In this document: piece after piece, positions 35,370-42,996 of the stretch
How positions within the stretch are numbered: the first letter of the stretch is position 1
How the letters are laid out: each line of letters starts with the position of its first letter
From: JANOGU01 sp964499865
GTDB taxonomy: Bacteria > Pseudomonadota > Alphaproteobacteria > Rhodobacterales > Rhodobacteraceae
Assembly: GCA_964499865.1 (NCBI GenBank)
Contig: CAZCPY010000007.1
Span: forward strand, 1-42,996
Direction: 5' to 3'
Length of the DNA stretch: 42,996 nucleotides
Notes under the pieces: model-generated
Told to the model about the DNA's origin: nothing
The model's database searches: none
Seen by the model: only the letters and a program-made list of their open reading frames with translations
Translations under genes and position numbers: made by a program

Positions 35370-36425
35370 ATGCAGACGATCAAGGGACCGGCGCTGTTTC
35401 TGGCGCAATTCGCGGGCGATGCGGCACCGTTCAACTCGTGGCCGTCCATCACGAAATGGGCCGCCGACTGCGGCTATCTGGGCGTGCAGGTGCCAAGCTG
35501 GGACGGCCGCCTGTTCGACCTGGAAAAGGCTGCTGCGTCAAAGGGCTACTGCGACGACTTCAAGGGCGTGGCGGCCGAGGCCGGGATCACGGTCACCGAA
35601 CTGTCGACCCACCTTCAGGGCCAGTTGATCGCCGTCCATCCCGCCTATGACACCGCCTTCGACGGCTTTGCAGCACCCCAGGTCCGCGGCAACCCCAAGG
35701 CGCGGCAGGCATGGGCGGTGGATCAGGTGAAAAAGGCGCTCACCGCGTCGAAGCATCTCGGGCTGGGCGCGCATGTCACCTTTTCCGGCGCGCTGGCCTG
35801 GCCCTATGTCTACCCCTGGCCGCAGCGCCCGGCGGGACTGGTGGAGGAGGCCTTTGCCGAGCTTGCCGCCCGCTGGCGCCCGATCCTCGACCATGCCGAG
35901 GACTGCGGGGTGGACCTGTGCTACGAAATCCACCCCGGCGAGGACCTGCACGACGGCGCGACCTTCGAGATGTTCCTTGACCATGTGGGCAACCACGCCC
36001 GCGCCAACATGCTCTACGACCCCTCTCACTACGTCCTGCAACACCTTGATTACCTTGCGCATATCGACATCTACCACGAGCGCATCAGGATGTTCCACGT
36101 CAAGGACGCGGAACTGAACCCCACGGGTCGGCAGGGCGTCTACGGCGGCTACCAGTCATGGGTGAACCGCGCCGGGCGGTTCCGCAGCCCGGGCGACGGG
36201 CAGGTCGATTTCGGCGGCATCTTCTCCAGGCTCACGCAGCACGGCTTCCGGGGCTGGGCGGTGGTGGAGTGGGAATGCTGCCTCAAGCACCCCGAGGACG
36301 GCGCCCGCGAAGGCGCGGCCTTCGTCGCCGCCCACATCATCCGCGTGACGGAAAAGGCCTTCGACGACTTCGCAGGCTCCGGCGCCGACAAGGCGGCCAA
36401 CCGCAGGATGCTCGGGCTGCCATGA
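35370..36425 (+). CDS. Sugar phosphate isomerase/epimerase-like protein (AP2Ec TIM barrel)
   Basis: The 351-residue xylose-isomerase-like TIM barrel has candidate metal ligands in Cys-Tyr-Glu-Ile-His-Pro-Gly-Glu, Tyr-Asp-Pro-Ser-His, Phe-His-Val-Lys-Asp and Val-Glu-Trp-Glu. A very strong GGGAGGGGAGGGG site precedes the ATG, and I choose it over an ATG 36 bases upstream. Relatives often lie beside Gfo/Idh/MocA dehydrogenases in carbohydrate loci, as here, and isomerise or epimerise ketoses or act on 3-keto sugars. The stop overlaps the start of the next gene (ATGA). Confidence 0.8.
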   Translation: MQTIKGPALFLAQFAGDAAPFNSWPSITKWAADCGYLGVQVPSWDGRLFDLEKAAASKGYCDDFKGVAAEAGITVTELSTHLQGQLIAVHPAYDTAFDGFAAPQVRGNPKARQAWAVDQVKKALTASKHLGLGAHVTFSGALAWPYVYPWPQRPAGLVEEAFAELAARWRPILDHAEDCGVDLCYEIHPGEDLHDGATFEMFLDHVGNHARANMLYDPSHYVLQHLDYLAHIDIYHERIRMFHVKDAELNPTGRQGVYGGYQSWVNRAGRFRSPGDGQVDFGGIFSRLTQHGFRGWAVVEWECCLKHPEDGAREGAAFVAAHIIRVTEKAFDDFAGSGADKAANRRMLGLP

Positions 36426-37264
36426 AGATCGGGTTCAACCTGCTGCTCTGGACCACGCACCTGACGCCGGAGCTTCTGCCGGTCCTGCGGTCGCTCAAGG
36501 CCGCGGGCTATGACGGGGTGGAGGTGCCGGTCTTCGGCGGCACGCCGTCCGACTATGCCCAGACGCGCCGGATGCTGGAGGGCGAGGGGCTGAAGTCCAC
36601 CGTCGTGGGCGTCGTGCAGTCGCCCGACGCCAACCCGATGAGCCTCGATCCGGCCGCGCACCGGGCAGGGATCGACTACCTCAAGTGGCTGACCGACTGT
36701 TCGGTGGCGCTGGGCGCCGAGGTGCTGTGCGGCCCCTTCACCCAGCCGCTGGCAACCTTTTCCGGCACCGGGCCCACGCCCGCGGAATGGGACCGGCTGG
36801 TCACCGCGCACCGGGCGATGGCGGCGCATGCGGGCGATGCGATCCGCCTGGCGGTGGAGCCCCTGAACCGCTTCGAATGCTATGCGCTGAACACCGCGGC
36901 GCAGGCGGCGCGGCTGGTCAGGGACGTGGGCAGCCCGAACTACGGCTACCTGTTCGACACCTTCCACGCCCATATCGAGGAACGCGATCCGGCGGGCGCG
37001 CTGGCCGCGACCCTTGGCGCGGTCGCCCACATCCACATCAGCGAGAACGACCGCGGCACGCCGGGCCGCGGGCACGCCGACATCGCCGGGGCGATCCGGG
37101 TCCTGAAATCGCAGGGCTGGGACGGCTGGCTGACGGTCGAGGCCTTCGGCCTGGCACTGCCTGCGCTTGCCGCGGCCACGCGGGTCTGGCGGCCCTTGTT
37201 CGGGTCGGAGGCGGAGGTCTACGAAGAGGCCATCGCCCTGATCCGCAGGGGCTGGGCGGGCTGA
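36422..37264 (+). CDS. Sugar isomerase/epimerase (tagatose/psicose 3-epimerase-like)
   Basis: The 280-residue protein starts MKIGFNLLLWTTHL, typical of ketose 3-epimerases. Likely metal ligands are Glu in Leu-Ala-Val-Glu-Pro-Leu-Asn-Arg, Asp/His in Leu-Phe-Asp-Thr-Phe-His, His in Ile-His-Ile-Ser-Glu-Asn, and Glu in Thr-Val-Glu-Ala-Phe. It is coupled to the first isomerase by ATGA. A ketose or ketose-phosphate epimerase acting with the DAK-type kinase is a reasonable inference. Confidence 0.82.
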   Translation: MKIGFNLLLWTTHLTPELLPVLRSLKAAGYDGVEVPVFGGTPSDYAQTRRMLEGEGLKSTVVGVVQSPDANPMSLDPAAHRAGIDYLKWLTDCSVALGAEVLCGPFTQPLATFSGTGPTPAEWDRLVTAHRAMAAHAGDAIRLAVEPLNRFECYALNTAAQAARLVRDVGSPNYGYLFDTFHAHIEERDPAGALAATLGAVAHIHISENDRGTPGRGHADIAGAIRVLKSQGWDGWLTVEAFGLALPALAAATRVWRPLFGSEAEVYEEAIALIRRGWAG

Positions 37265-37273
37265 GAGCGCGGA

Positions 37274-37324
37274 GCGGGGGTTTCACACCCCCGCACCCCC
37301 GTGGGATATTTGGGAAGAGATGAA
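37274..37324 (+). repeat. Rhodobacteraceae-type intergenic element with hairpin
   Basis: GCGGGGGT and ACCCCCGC form an 8-bp stem around TTCAC. It is followed by ACCCCC and then GTGGGATATTTGGGAAGAG-ATGAA. I recall very similar 'hairpin, CCCC, GATATTT, AGATGAA' strings scattered between genes in many Rhodobacteraceae genomes. It may act as a terminator or processing signal. Only one copy is seen in this window. Confidence 0.55.
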
Positions 37325-37362
37325 GGGGCGGGCGCAGGTCCCGCGGCTTGGGGAGGACGGCG

Positions 37363-38532
37363 ATGGCGATCACCGGGGCACATGTGGCGCGGGCTGCGCG
37401 CATCCGGCTTGGGATGGTGGGCGGGGGAAGGGGGGCCTTCATCGGCGCGGTGCACCGCATCGCGGCGCGGCTGGACGACCAGTACGAACTGGTCGCGGGG
37501 TGTTTCTCCGCAGACCCGGAGAACTCCGCCGCCTCGGGCGCCGATCTGGGCGTTCCCCGCACCTACGGGTCCTTCGCCGAGATGGCCGCCCGCGAGGCGC
37601 GCCGCAGGGACGGGATCGAGGCGGTGGCGATCGTCACCCCCAACCACATGCACGCCCCGGTGGCGCTGCAGTTCCTGCGCCGCCGTATCCATGTGATCTG
37701 CGACAAGCCGCTGACCGCCACGCTGGCCGAGGCCAAGCGGCTGGCCAGGGCGGCGGAGGCCTCGGGCTGCGTCTTCGCGCTGACGCACAACTACACCGGC
37801 TATCCGATGGTCCGCCACGCCCGCGCCATGGTGCAGGCGGGCGAGCTGGGCGAGATCCGCGTGGTGCAGGTGGAATACGCGCAGGACTGGCTGGCGACGC
37901 CGCTGGAAGAGACCGGGCAGAAGCAGGCCGCCTGGCGCACCGACCCCGCACGGACCGGGGCGGGCGGGGCCACGGGGGATATCGGCACGCATGCCTTCAA
38001 CCTGGCGGGGTTCGTCACGGGGCTGGAGGTCGAAAGCCTGGCCGCCGACCTTCAGGCCTTCGTCGCCGGCCGCCGGGTGGATGACAACGGCCATGTCCTC
38101 TTGCGTTTCAGGGGCGGGGCGCGGGGGATGCTGTGGTGCAGCCAGGTCGCGGCCGGAAAGGAGAATGCGCTGCGGCTGCGCGTCTACGGCACCCGGGCCG
38201 GGATCGAATGGGCGCAGGAGGACCCCAACGAGCTGTTCGTCACGCCGCTCGGCGGGCCGACCTCGCGGGTCACGCGCGCGGGCGGCGGGGCGGGGCCCGC
38301 GGCGGCGCGGGTGACGCGGGTGCCGCCGGGGCACCCCGAGGGCTATCTGGAAGGCTTCGCGAACATCTACGCCGAGGCCGCGCGCGCCATCATCGCCCGG
38401 CGTGACGGCGTGGCCCTCGACCCCGCGGTCACCTTCCCGGGGCTCAGGGAAGGCGTGCAGGGCGTGGCCTTTGTCGATGCCTGCGTGCGGTCTTCGGCGC
38501 GCAACGCGGCCTGGGTGTCGCTGAACACCTGA
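37363..38532 (+). CDS. Gfo/Idh/MocA-family NAD(P)-dependent sugar dehydrogenase
   Basis: The 389-residue oxidoreductase has an N-terminal Rossmann motif Gly-Met-Val-Gly-Gly-Gly-Arg-Gly-Ala-Phe, the family hallmark Asp-Lys-Pro-Leu-Thr (catalytic Lys near residue 112), and Gly-Asp-Ile-Gly-Thr-His-Ala-Phe with the active-site Asp and His near residue 206-211. GGGGAGG precedes the ATG. It ends the carbohydrate operon and is separated from the isomerases by the intergenic element. It probably oxidises or reduces the sugar feeding the isomerases. Confidence 0.87.
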   Translation: MAITGAHVARAARIRLGMVGGGRGAFIGAVHRIAARLDDQYELVAGCFSADPENSAASGADLGVPRTYGSFAEMAAREARRRDGIEAVAIVTPNHMHAPVALQFLRRRIHVICDKPLTATLAEAKRLARAAEASGCVFALTHNYTGYPMVRHARAMVQAGELGEIRVVQVEYAQDWLATPLEETGQKQAAWRTDPARTGAGGATGDIGTHAFNLAGFVTGLEVESLAADLQAFVAGRRVDDNGHVLLRFRGGARGMLWCSQVAAGKENALRLRVYGTRAGIEWAQEDPNELFVTPLGGPTSRVTRAGGGAGPAAARVTRVPPGHPEGYLEGFANIYAEAARAIIARRDGVALDPAVTFPGLREGVQGVAFVDACVRSSARNAAWVSLNT

Positions 38533-38551
38533 TCCCGGGCGCGCGCGGCGC

Positions 38552-38568
38552 TTGACGCAGGACTTGAC
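38552..38568 (+). promoter_or_regulatory. Possible -35 region(s) upstream of protein C
   Basis: TTGACGCA (38552-38559) and TTGACC (38563-38568) resemble -35 boxes, but matching -10 boxes are weak. The TTGACGCA octamer also occurs upstream of protein A. AAGGGA at about 38615-38620 serves as ribosome binding site for the ATG at 38630. Confidence 0.25.
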
Positions 38569-38629
38569 CGGGGGCCGCCGCAGGGCGGATGATCGCGCCT
38601 GCATTGCCGCTGACAAGGGATTTGGCGCC

Positions 38630-40183
38630 ATGGCCGGGGACGAGCCCACGCTTGCCGCAGACAAGCTGAAGAAGGTGATCAAGAAGGCGCGGTCGGTGCC
38701 GTTCCCCTTCGGCTTCAATCCCGGCACCTCGGATGCCGACGACGAATATCTGGTTGCCAAGCAGCGCAAGCCGCCCGAGATGATGGGCAAGCTGGCGCTG
38801 GCGGAAGGAGCGGGCACGAGGTCGGCCTTCGGCACCTTCATGGTGGTGGGCAGCGAGGTGCACCTGACCTGTTTCCGCACGGTTTCGCAGCTTGCCAAGA
38901 AGTTCAAGCGCTACCTCAAGCTGAACAAGATCACGCTGAACGTCACGGTGATGGACCCCGACGGCAACGTGCTCGACAGCGATGTCGAGACGCTGACCGA
39001 ATGGTTCGACGAGGCCGACGACGGCGACGGGGACGAGGACGACGCACCGCCCCCCGCCGCGCCGCCGCCGCCCGGGGCGGCGGCGGCGCAGGCCCCCGAG
39101 GCGCCGCAGCGTCCCGATGCGCAGGCGGCGATGGCGGCCCTGCTGACCGACCGGCTGAAGGCGTTGCAGCCCCGCATCCTGGAGGCGCCGGGCCCGGTGG
39201 CGGCCAAGCTCGCGACGCTGTTCAAGGCGGCGGTCGGCCAGGTCCGGGGCGGCAAGCTGCCCGAGGCGATCGCCTCGATCAAGACGCTCGAGGCGACCTT
39301 TGCCCGCATCCAGAAGACCCCCGGCGCACCCGCCGCGACACCCGCGCCCGCACCGGCGCAGCGCGGCCCCGATCCCCGCGTGCCCCGGCTGCGCGAGGCG
39401 GTGGGCAAGCTGATGGACCGTGCGCAGGCCCTTCTGGGCGACGGGGCCGAGGTGATCCTGGACGACCTGTCGCGCGCCGGCGCGCAGATCGACCTGGGCG
39501 AGATCGAGGCCGCGATGGGTTCCCTGCGCGAGGCGCAGGAGCGCATCGCCGCCGCGGTGGCGGCCAAGGCCAAGTGGGACAGGGTCTCGGGCGAACTGGC
39601 CCCGATGGTCGAGGCGGCGCTGAAACGCGGCGGCGACGATGCGGGGACGATCCGCACGCGCTGGGGCTTTGCCACCGGGCTGGCCGAGGTCGGCGACTGG
39701 CCGCGGGCGGTGGCGGCGCTGCCGGGGATCATCAACCTGCTGAAGACGGGGCTTGCGGCGGGTGCCGCCGCAGCCCCGGCCGCGGCCGTCCCGCAGGGCA
39801 CCGTCGCCTTTCAGAAGGCGCGCGTCCTGTGGGTCGGCGCGCGGGCGCAGATGCTGGCCGAGGCCGAGAAGCTGGCCGCCGCGATCACCGCGGCCTCGGC
39901 CGATGACGCGGACGCCGCCGACATCGCCGCCGCCGCGTCCGGGATCGTCGCCGAGGTGCGCCGCGTCGATGACCGCCTGCTGGACGTGCTGGACCGGCTG
40001 ACCAACGCCGACCCCGCCGCCCGCGACCCGCTGAAGCGCGAGGCCGCAGGGGTCATCGCCGCCTATCGCGGCCTGCTGGCGGGCGGGGTCTTTCCGGCCA
40101 TCGACGACAACCCCTTCGCGCCCGTGGCGGTCGCAGCCAGCGCGCGCATGGCGCTGGACCAGATCGCCCGCGCGCTTGCCTGA
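38630..40183 (+). CDS. Unknown modular protein C (shared N-terminal domain plus helical modules)
   Basis: I do not recognise this 517-residue protein. Residues about 11-103 are a diverged copy of the N-terminal domain of proteins A and B. They share Phe-Gly-Phe for Phe-Gly-Met, Lys-Pro-Pro, Ala-Gly-Thr-x-x-x-Phe-Gly-Thr and a Lys-rich helix at the same spacing. A short Asp/Glu run and a Pro/Ala linker (about 130-160) follow, again as in protein A. The rest is Ala-rich helix with at least three short modules (Gly-Lys-Leu-Pro-Glu-Ala, Gly-Glu-Ile-Glu-Ala-Ala, Gly-Asp-Trp-Pro-Arg-Ala). No signal or membrane segment is seen. It is 11 bases upstream of the kinase gene and surely co-transcribed with it. 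Confidence 0.82.
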   Translation: MAGDEPTLAADKLKKVIKKARSVPFPFGFNPGTSDADDEYLVAKQRKPPEMMGKLALAEGAGTRSAFGTFMVVGSEVHLTCFRTVSQLAKKFKRYLKLNKITLNVTVMDPDGNVLDSDVETLTEWFDEADDGDGDEDDAPPPAAPPPPGAAAAQAPEAPQRPDAQAAMAALLTDRLKALQPRILEAPGPVAAKLATLFKAAVGQVRGGKLPEAIASIKTLEATFARIQKTPGAPAATPAPAPAQRGPDPRVPRLREAVGKLMDRAQALLGDGAEVILDDLSRAGAQIDLGEIEAAMGSLREAQERIAAAVAAKAKWDRVSGELAPMVEAALKRGGDDAGTIRTRWGFATGLAEVGDWPRAVAALPGIINLLKTGLAAGAAAAPAAAVPQGTVAFQKARVLWVGARAQMLAEAEKLAAAITAASADDADAADIAAAASGIVAEVRRVDDRLLDVLDRLTNADPAARDPLKREAAGVIAAYRGLLAGGVFPAIDDNPFAPVAVAASARMALDQIARALA

Positions 40184-40194
40184 GGACCCCTGCC

Positions 40195-42872
40195 ATGCCC
40201 GACAAGAAGCTTGACGACGAACAGCGCAAGTGGCTTGACGCCGCCCTCAAGGCCAAGGGGCGGTTCACCCGCGCGGCCGCGATCAAGTCGGACTGGGAGG
40301 ATTACCGCCGCCGCCGCGACAAGGTCGTGGCGCTGACCGCGGGCCTGCCGCCGGACGGGGCGCAGGCCAAGATGGTGGGCAACGGGCTGGACAGCGCCGA
40401 TGCGCTGGCCAAGGCGGGCAAGTTCGGCGACGCCTACAAGGGGCTGGACGCGATCAAGTCGATGGCCAAGGCGGCTTCGGTGGCGCGGGCGGCGGCGGTG
40501 TCGACCTCCCAGATCACCACGTCGATCAACATCCAGCGCAGCGCCGTCGATGACCTGATCAACCACTGCAACTTTGCCGTCAGCCATTTCAAGGATCTGG
40601 TCGACCGGGTCGAGGCGATGCCCGAGGCGGGCGGCGCCGGGGATCTGGCGGCGGCGTCAGAGATGCTGCGCGACTTCCGCAAGACCGAGATCGTGCTGCG
40701 GGGCGAACTTGCCGGGCGGCGCGACTGGATGAAGCGGGCGCGCGACATGATGGCGGGGGCCGACATTTCCACCCGGCTGGACGCCATCGACCGCGACATC
40801 GCTGCGCATGTGACCGCGGGCCATGCCGATGCGCTCAAGGCCGACATCACCCGGATGGCGGACCTGCGGGCCAGGCTGGCGGCCAAGGGGGGGCTCTACA
40901 GCAACCCCGACGTGCTGACCGCCGAAGAGACGACCTTCGTCGCGGCCTTCGAGGCGGCGGTGAAGGCGATCAAGGACATCTCCGGGTTCCAGACGCGCGA
41001 CGGCGCGGGCGCGACCGATGCCGGGGCGCAGGCGGCGCAGGCGGGGCTGAAGAAGACCGACAACCTCAAGGACGTCGCCGCAGGCAAGGCGAAGTGGCAG
41101 GTGATCGAGGACACCGACATGCTGATGAGCCAGCTGGCCGACCTCGGGCTGGGCGACACCTCCAAGATGCCGTCGGTCCCGGCCAGGGAACCCGCGAAGT
41201 TCGACGCCGACGCGACGCTGTTCAACGGCACGGTCGGCCGCCTATTCCCCGGTCAGAAGGAATTGCCCGACGACATCCCGTTCGAAAAGGCCGAGGCGCT
41301 GGTGGCCGATGCCAAGGCAAAGCTGACCGCCTGGATGGCCACCACCGACCCGCGGTCTGATGCGCTGTTCGACCTGATCCTGAAGACCGAAAAGGAACTG
41401 GCCGTCATGGCCTCCGAGGCGCTGACCGGCATCGCCAGGGAAGGCGGCGCCTCGCAGAGCCAGGCGGCCTGCTTCAAGCGGATGGCCGAGCAGATGAAGG
41501 CCGAGATCCAGCGCGCCTGTCCGAACAAGATGGCGCCCGATGCCTCGTCGCTGTCGGTGAACGGTACCGCCTACCAGTTGCAGGGCATGGCGGGCGAGGG
41601 CGGCAACGGCAAGGTGCGCCGCTATGCCGATCCGGCCACGGGCAAGACCGTGGTCGTCAAGTCGCTGAAGGGCGACGGCGCCGACCCCAAGAAGCGCAAG
41701 GCGCTGGTCGACGAGATGCGCACCCACCGCAAGGTGCTGAGCGGCGATCCGACTTCCACCACCGACGACAGCAACCTGCTGAAGATGCAGGGCGCCGCCG
41801 TGGGCGACGACGGGTCGCTGCACATGGTGATGGAGGACGTGGAAGGCGGCGACCTGGGCGCGGTGGCCGACGCGATGTCGATGATGACGGCGCAGGGCGT
41901 CCTGCCGGAAGAGGCGCGCAAGGTGATGGCGCTGGACTTCATCGCGCAGGCGACCCGCGGCATGAAGGCGATGGCCGAACGCGGGCTCGTGCACAACGAC
42001 CTCAAGCCGCAGAACATGCTGCTGGCCAAGGACGGCACGGTCAAGATCATGGACTTCGGCGAAAGCCGTTTCGTCGACGACCAGGGCGAGGCGCCCTCGG
42101 CGTCGGGCGGCGGCAAGTTCAACACCACGCCCGGCTATGAGGCGCCCGAGCAGTACAAGGAAGACAGGGTGGACGAAAAGGCCGACGCTTTCGCGCTGGC
42201 CGGGATCGTGAACATCCTGACCAGCCAGGCCGCTGACGAGGCCGCGGTCGAGCGGGCGATGAAGCCGGTCACCGCGCTTGGCCGCGTCGTGGCGGGCCTG
42301 CAGGAGAAGGACCCCAAGAAGCGCCCCTCGCTCGATGCCGTGCTGACCTCGGCGCTGCTGGAGCAGATCGAGGGCGAACACGACCCCGAGGACGTCAAGG
42401 CGCTGCGCAAGGCCGCCGGAGAGGCGGCGGCGGCCATGGGCAAGATCAAGGGCAAGGTGTCGGCCGACGAGCTGCGCCAGAACGCCCCCACGGGCCGGGG
42501 GATGACCGATGCGATCTGGGTGCCCTTCTTCAACGACCTCGCCGCCAAGGGCGGCGAGGTGCCGATCGCCGCGTTCCAGACGATGCCCACCAAACTTGAC
42601 ACCGCCATCGCGTCACAGCGCAAGGAACTGGCCAAGGCGCCACCCGAAGAGGCGCAGGCGATCCGCGACAAAATCGAGAAATTCGAGGAGATGAAGTCCT
42701 TCTGGCTCAAGCAGATCGAGGTCCAGCTGGCCGCCGCCCGCGACGAGGGCACGGCCGAGGTCGAGGCGGTGCTGAAGGACGACGCCAAGGTGGTCGACAT
42801 CCCCAAGCTGGGCAAGATGACCGCGCCCAAGGCCGCGGCGCTGCGCAAGAAGGAGGCGGAGGACGCGAATTC
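40195..42872 (+). CDS. Hanks-type Ser/Thr protein kinase with large helical N-terminus (3' end lost at junction)
   Basis: The protein has about 890 residues before the apparent junction. Residues 1-450 are helical, with a module Gly-Lys-Phe-Gly-Asp-Ala-Tyr-Lys-Gly-Leu near 74-83 like those in proteins A-C. The kinase domain spans about 455-720: Gly-loop Gly467-Glu-Gly-Gly-Asn-Gly472, ATP-binding Lys489 (Val-Val-Val-Lys), catalytic loop His600-Asn-Asp602-Leu-Lys604-Pro-Gln-Asn607, Asp620-Phe-Gly and Ala650-Pro-Glu. Asn replaces the usual Arg of His-Arg-Asp, so it is a non-RD kinase. A charged coiled-coil C-terminus follows. All catalytic residues are present, so it should be active. No membrane helix or PASTA/FHA domain is visible. 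The frame stays open to the edge, but beyond about 42866 the sequence belongs to another gene on the opposite strand. Confidence 0.88.
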
Positions 42873-42996
42873 CTGGCCCTGGAACAGCATGGGCGTGCCG
42901 GGGCCGAGGAGGATCAGCGCCGTCATGGCCCGCAGGCGTCCGGGGCTGGTGAGGGCGTGGACGCGCAGGCCGCGGCCCGAGTTGGCGATCTGGTCG
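42867..42996 (-). CDS. treZ: Malto-oligosyltrehalose trehalohydrolase (TreZ) fragment, both ends missing
   Basis: Read leftwards from the window edge the frame gives Asp-Gln-Ile-Ala-Asn-Ser-Gly-Arg-Gly, then Ala-Leu-Thr-Ser-Pro-Gly-Arg, then Leu-Leu-Gly-Pro-Gly-Thr-Pro-Met-Leu-Phe-Gln-Gly-Gln-Glu-Phe. This is a conserved core segment of TreZ, a GH13 enzyme releasing trehalose from maltooligosyl trehalose. The match breaks off at the Gln-Glu-Phe (GAATTC at 42867-42872), where the kinase coding sequence begins on the other strand. Upstream codons lie beyond the window. Confidence 0.72.

Noticed and set aside
42135..42926. Minus-strand frame opposite the kinase, 263 codons
   Set aside because: Only its first part (right of about 42867) is real TreZ sequence; the rest is Ser/Ala-rich shadow of the kinase gene.

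Overview
The window is high-GC DNA with alphaproteobacterial gene content. The gene repertoire (glycerol-type ABC transporter with its DUF2160 protein, many ABC sugar genes, a characteristic intergenic 'GTGGGATATTTGGGAAGAGATGAA' element) fits Rhodobacteraceae/Paracoccaceae. It looks like a draft assembly. Two 10-N scaffold gaps interrupt genes (3217-3226 and 34929-34938), and the right edge looks chimeric near 42870.

Region 1 (1-8900) is an accessory block. It starts with a probable transposase tail, then two small membrane proteins and an oleate hydratase. Convergent to these is a tightly packed minus-strand operon: NAD-dependent epimerase, small heavy-metal-binding-domain protein, a fusion of the same metal domain to a VKOR-like membrane protein, membrane-anchored cytochrome c, EF-hand protein and MFS exporter. 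Region 2 (8900-9910) is a scar: a DUF3883 gene cut by an IS3-family transposase remnant, next to tRNA-Ser(GGA). Region 3 (9950-13690) is sugar-acid catabolism: an enolase-superfamily dehydratase diverging from an Ldh-type oxidoreductase, type II dehydroquinase and HpaI-type aldolase.

Region 4 (13790-19631) and region 6 (38630-right edge) together look like one undescribed system. Three proteins (284, 1573 and 517 residues) carry the same N-terminal domain of about 100 residues. All three, plus a large non-RD Hanks-type Ser/Thr kinase, also carry copies of a short helical module of the type G-D/N-W/F-x-x-A-x-x-x-L. The 1573-residue protein adds low-complexity Asn/Ser/Gly/Thr linkers and very long Ala/Lys/Glu coiled coils. 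I recognise no family for the three non-kinase proteins.

Region 5 (19700-38532) separates the two halves of that system. It holds a glycerol-type ABC transporter operon on the minus strand (glpV-S-T-P-Q and a DUF2160 protein). Divergent from it is a LacI regulator followed by a second carbohydrate ABC operon: binding protein, two permeases, an embedded nitronate-monooxygenase-like flavoprotein, a small membrane protein, two ATPases, a dihydroxyacetone-kinase-like enzyme, two sugar-phosphate isomerase/epimerase-like proteins and a Gfo/Idh/MocA dehydrogenase. Transport, ketose phosphorylation and isomerisation/oxidation of one carbohydrate are probably encoded together. The substrate cannot be read from sequence alone.
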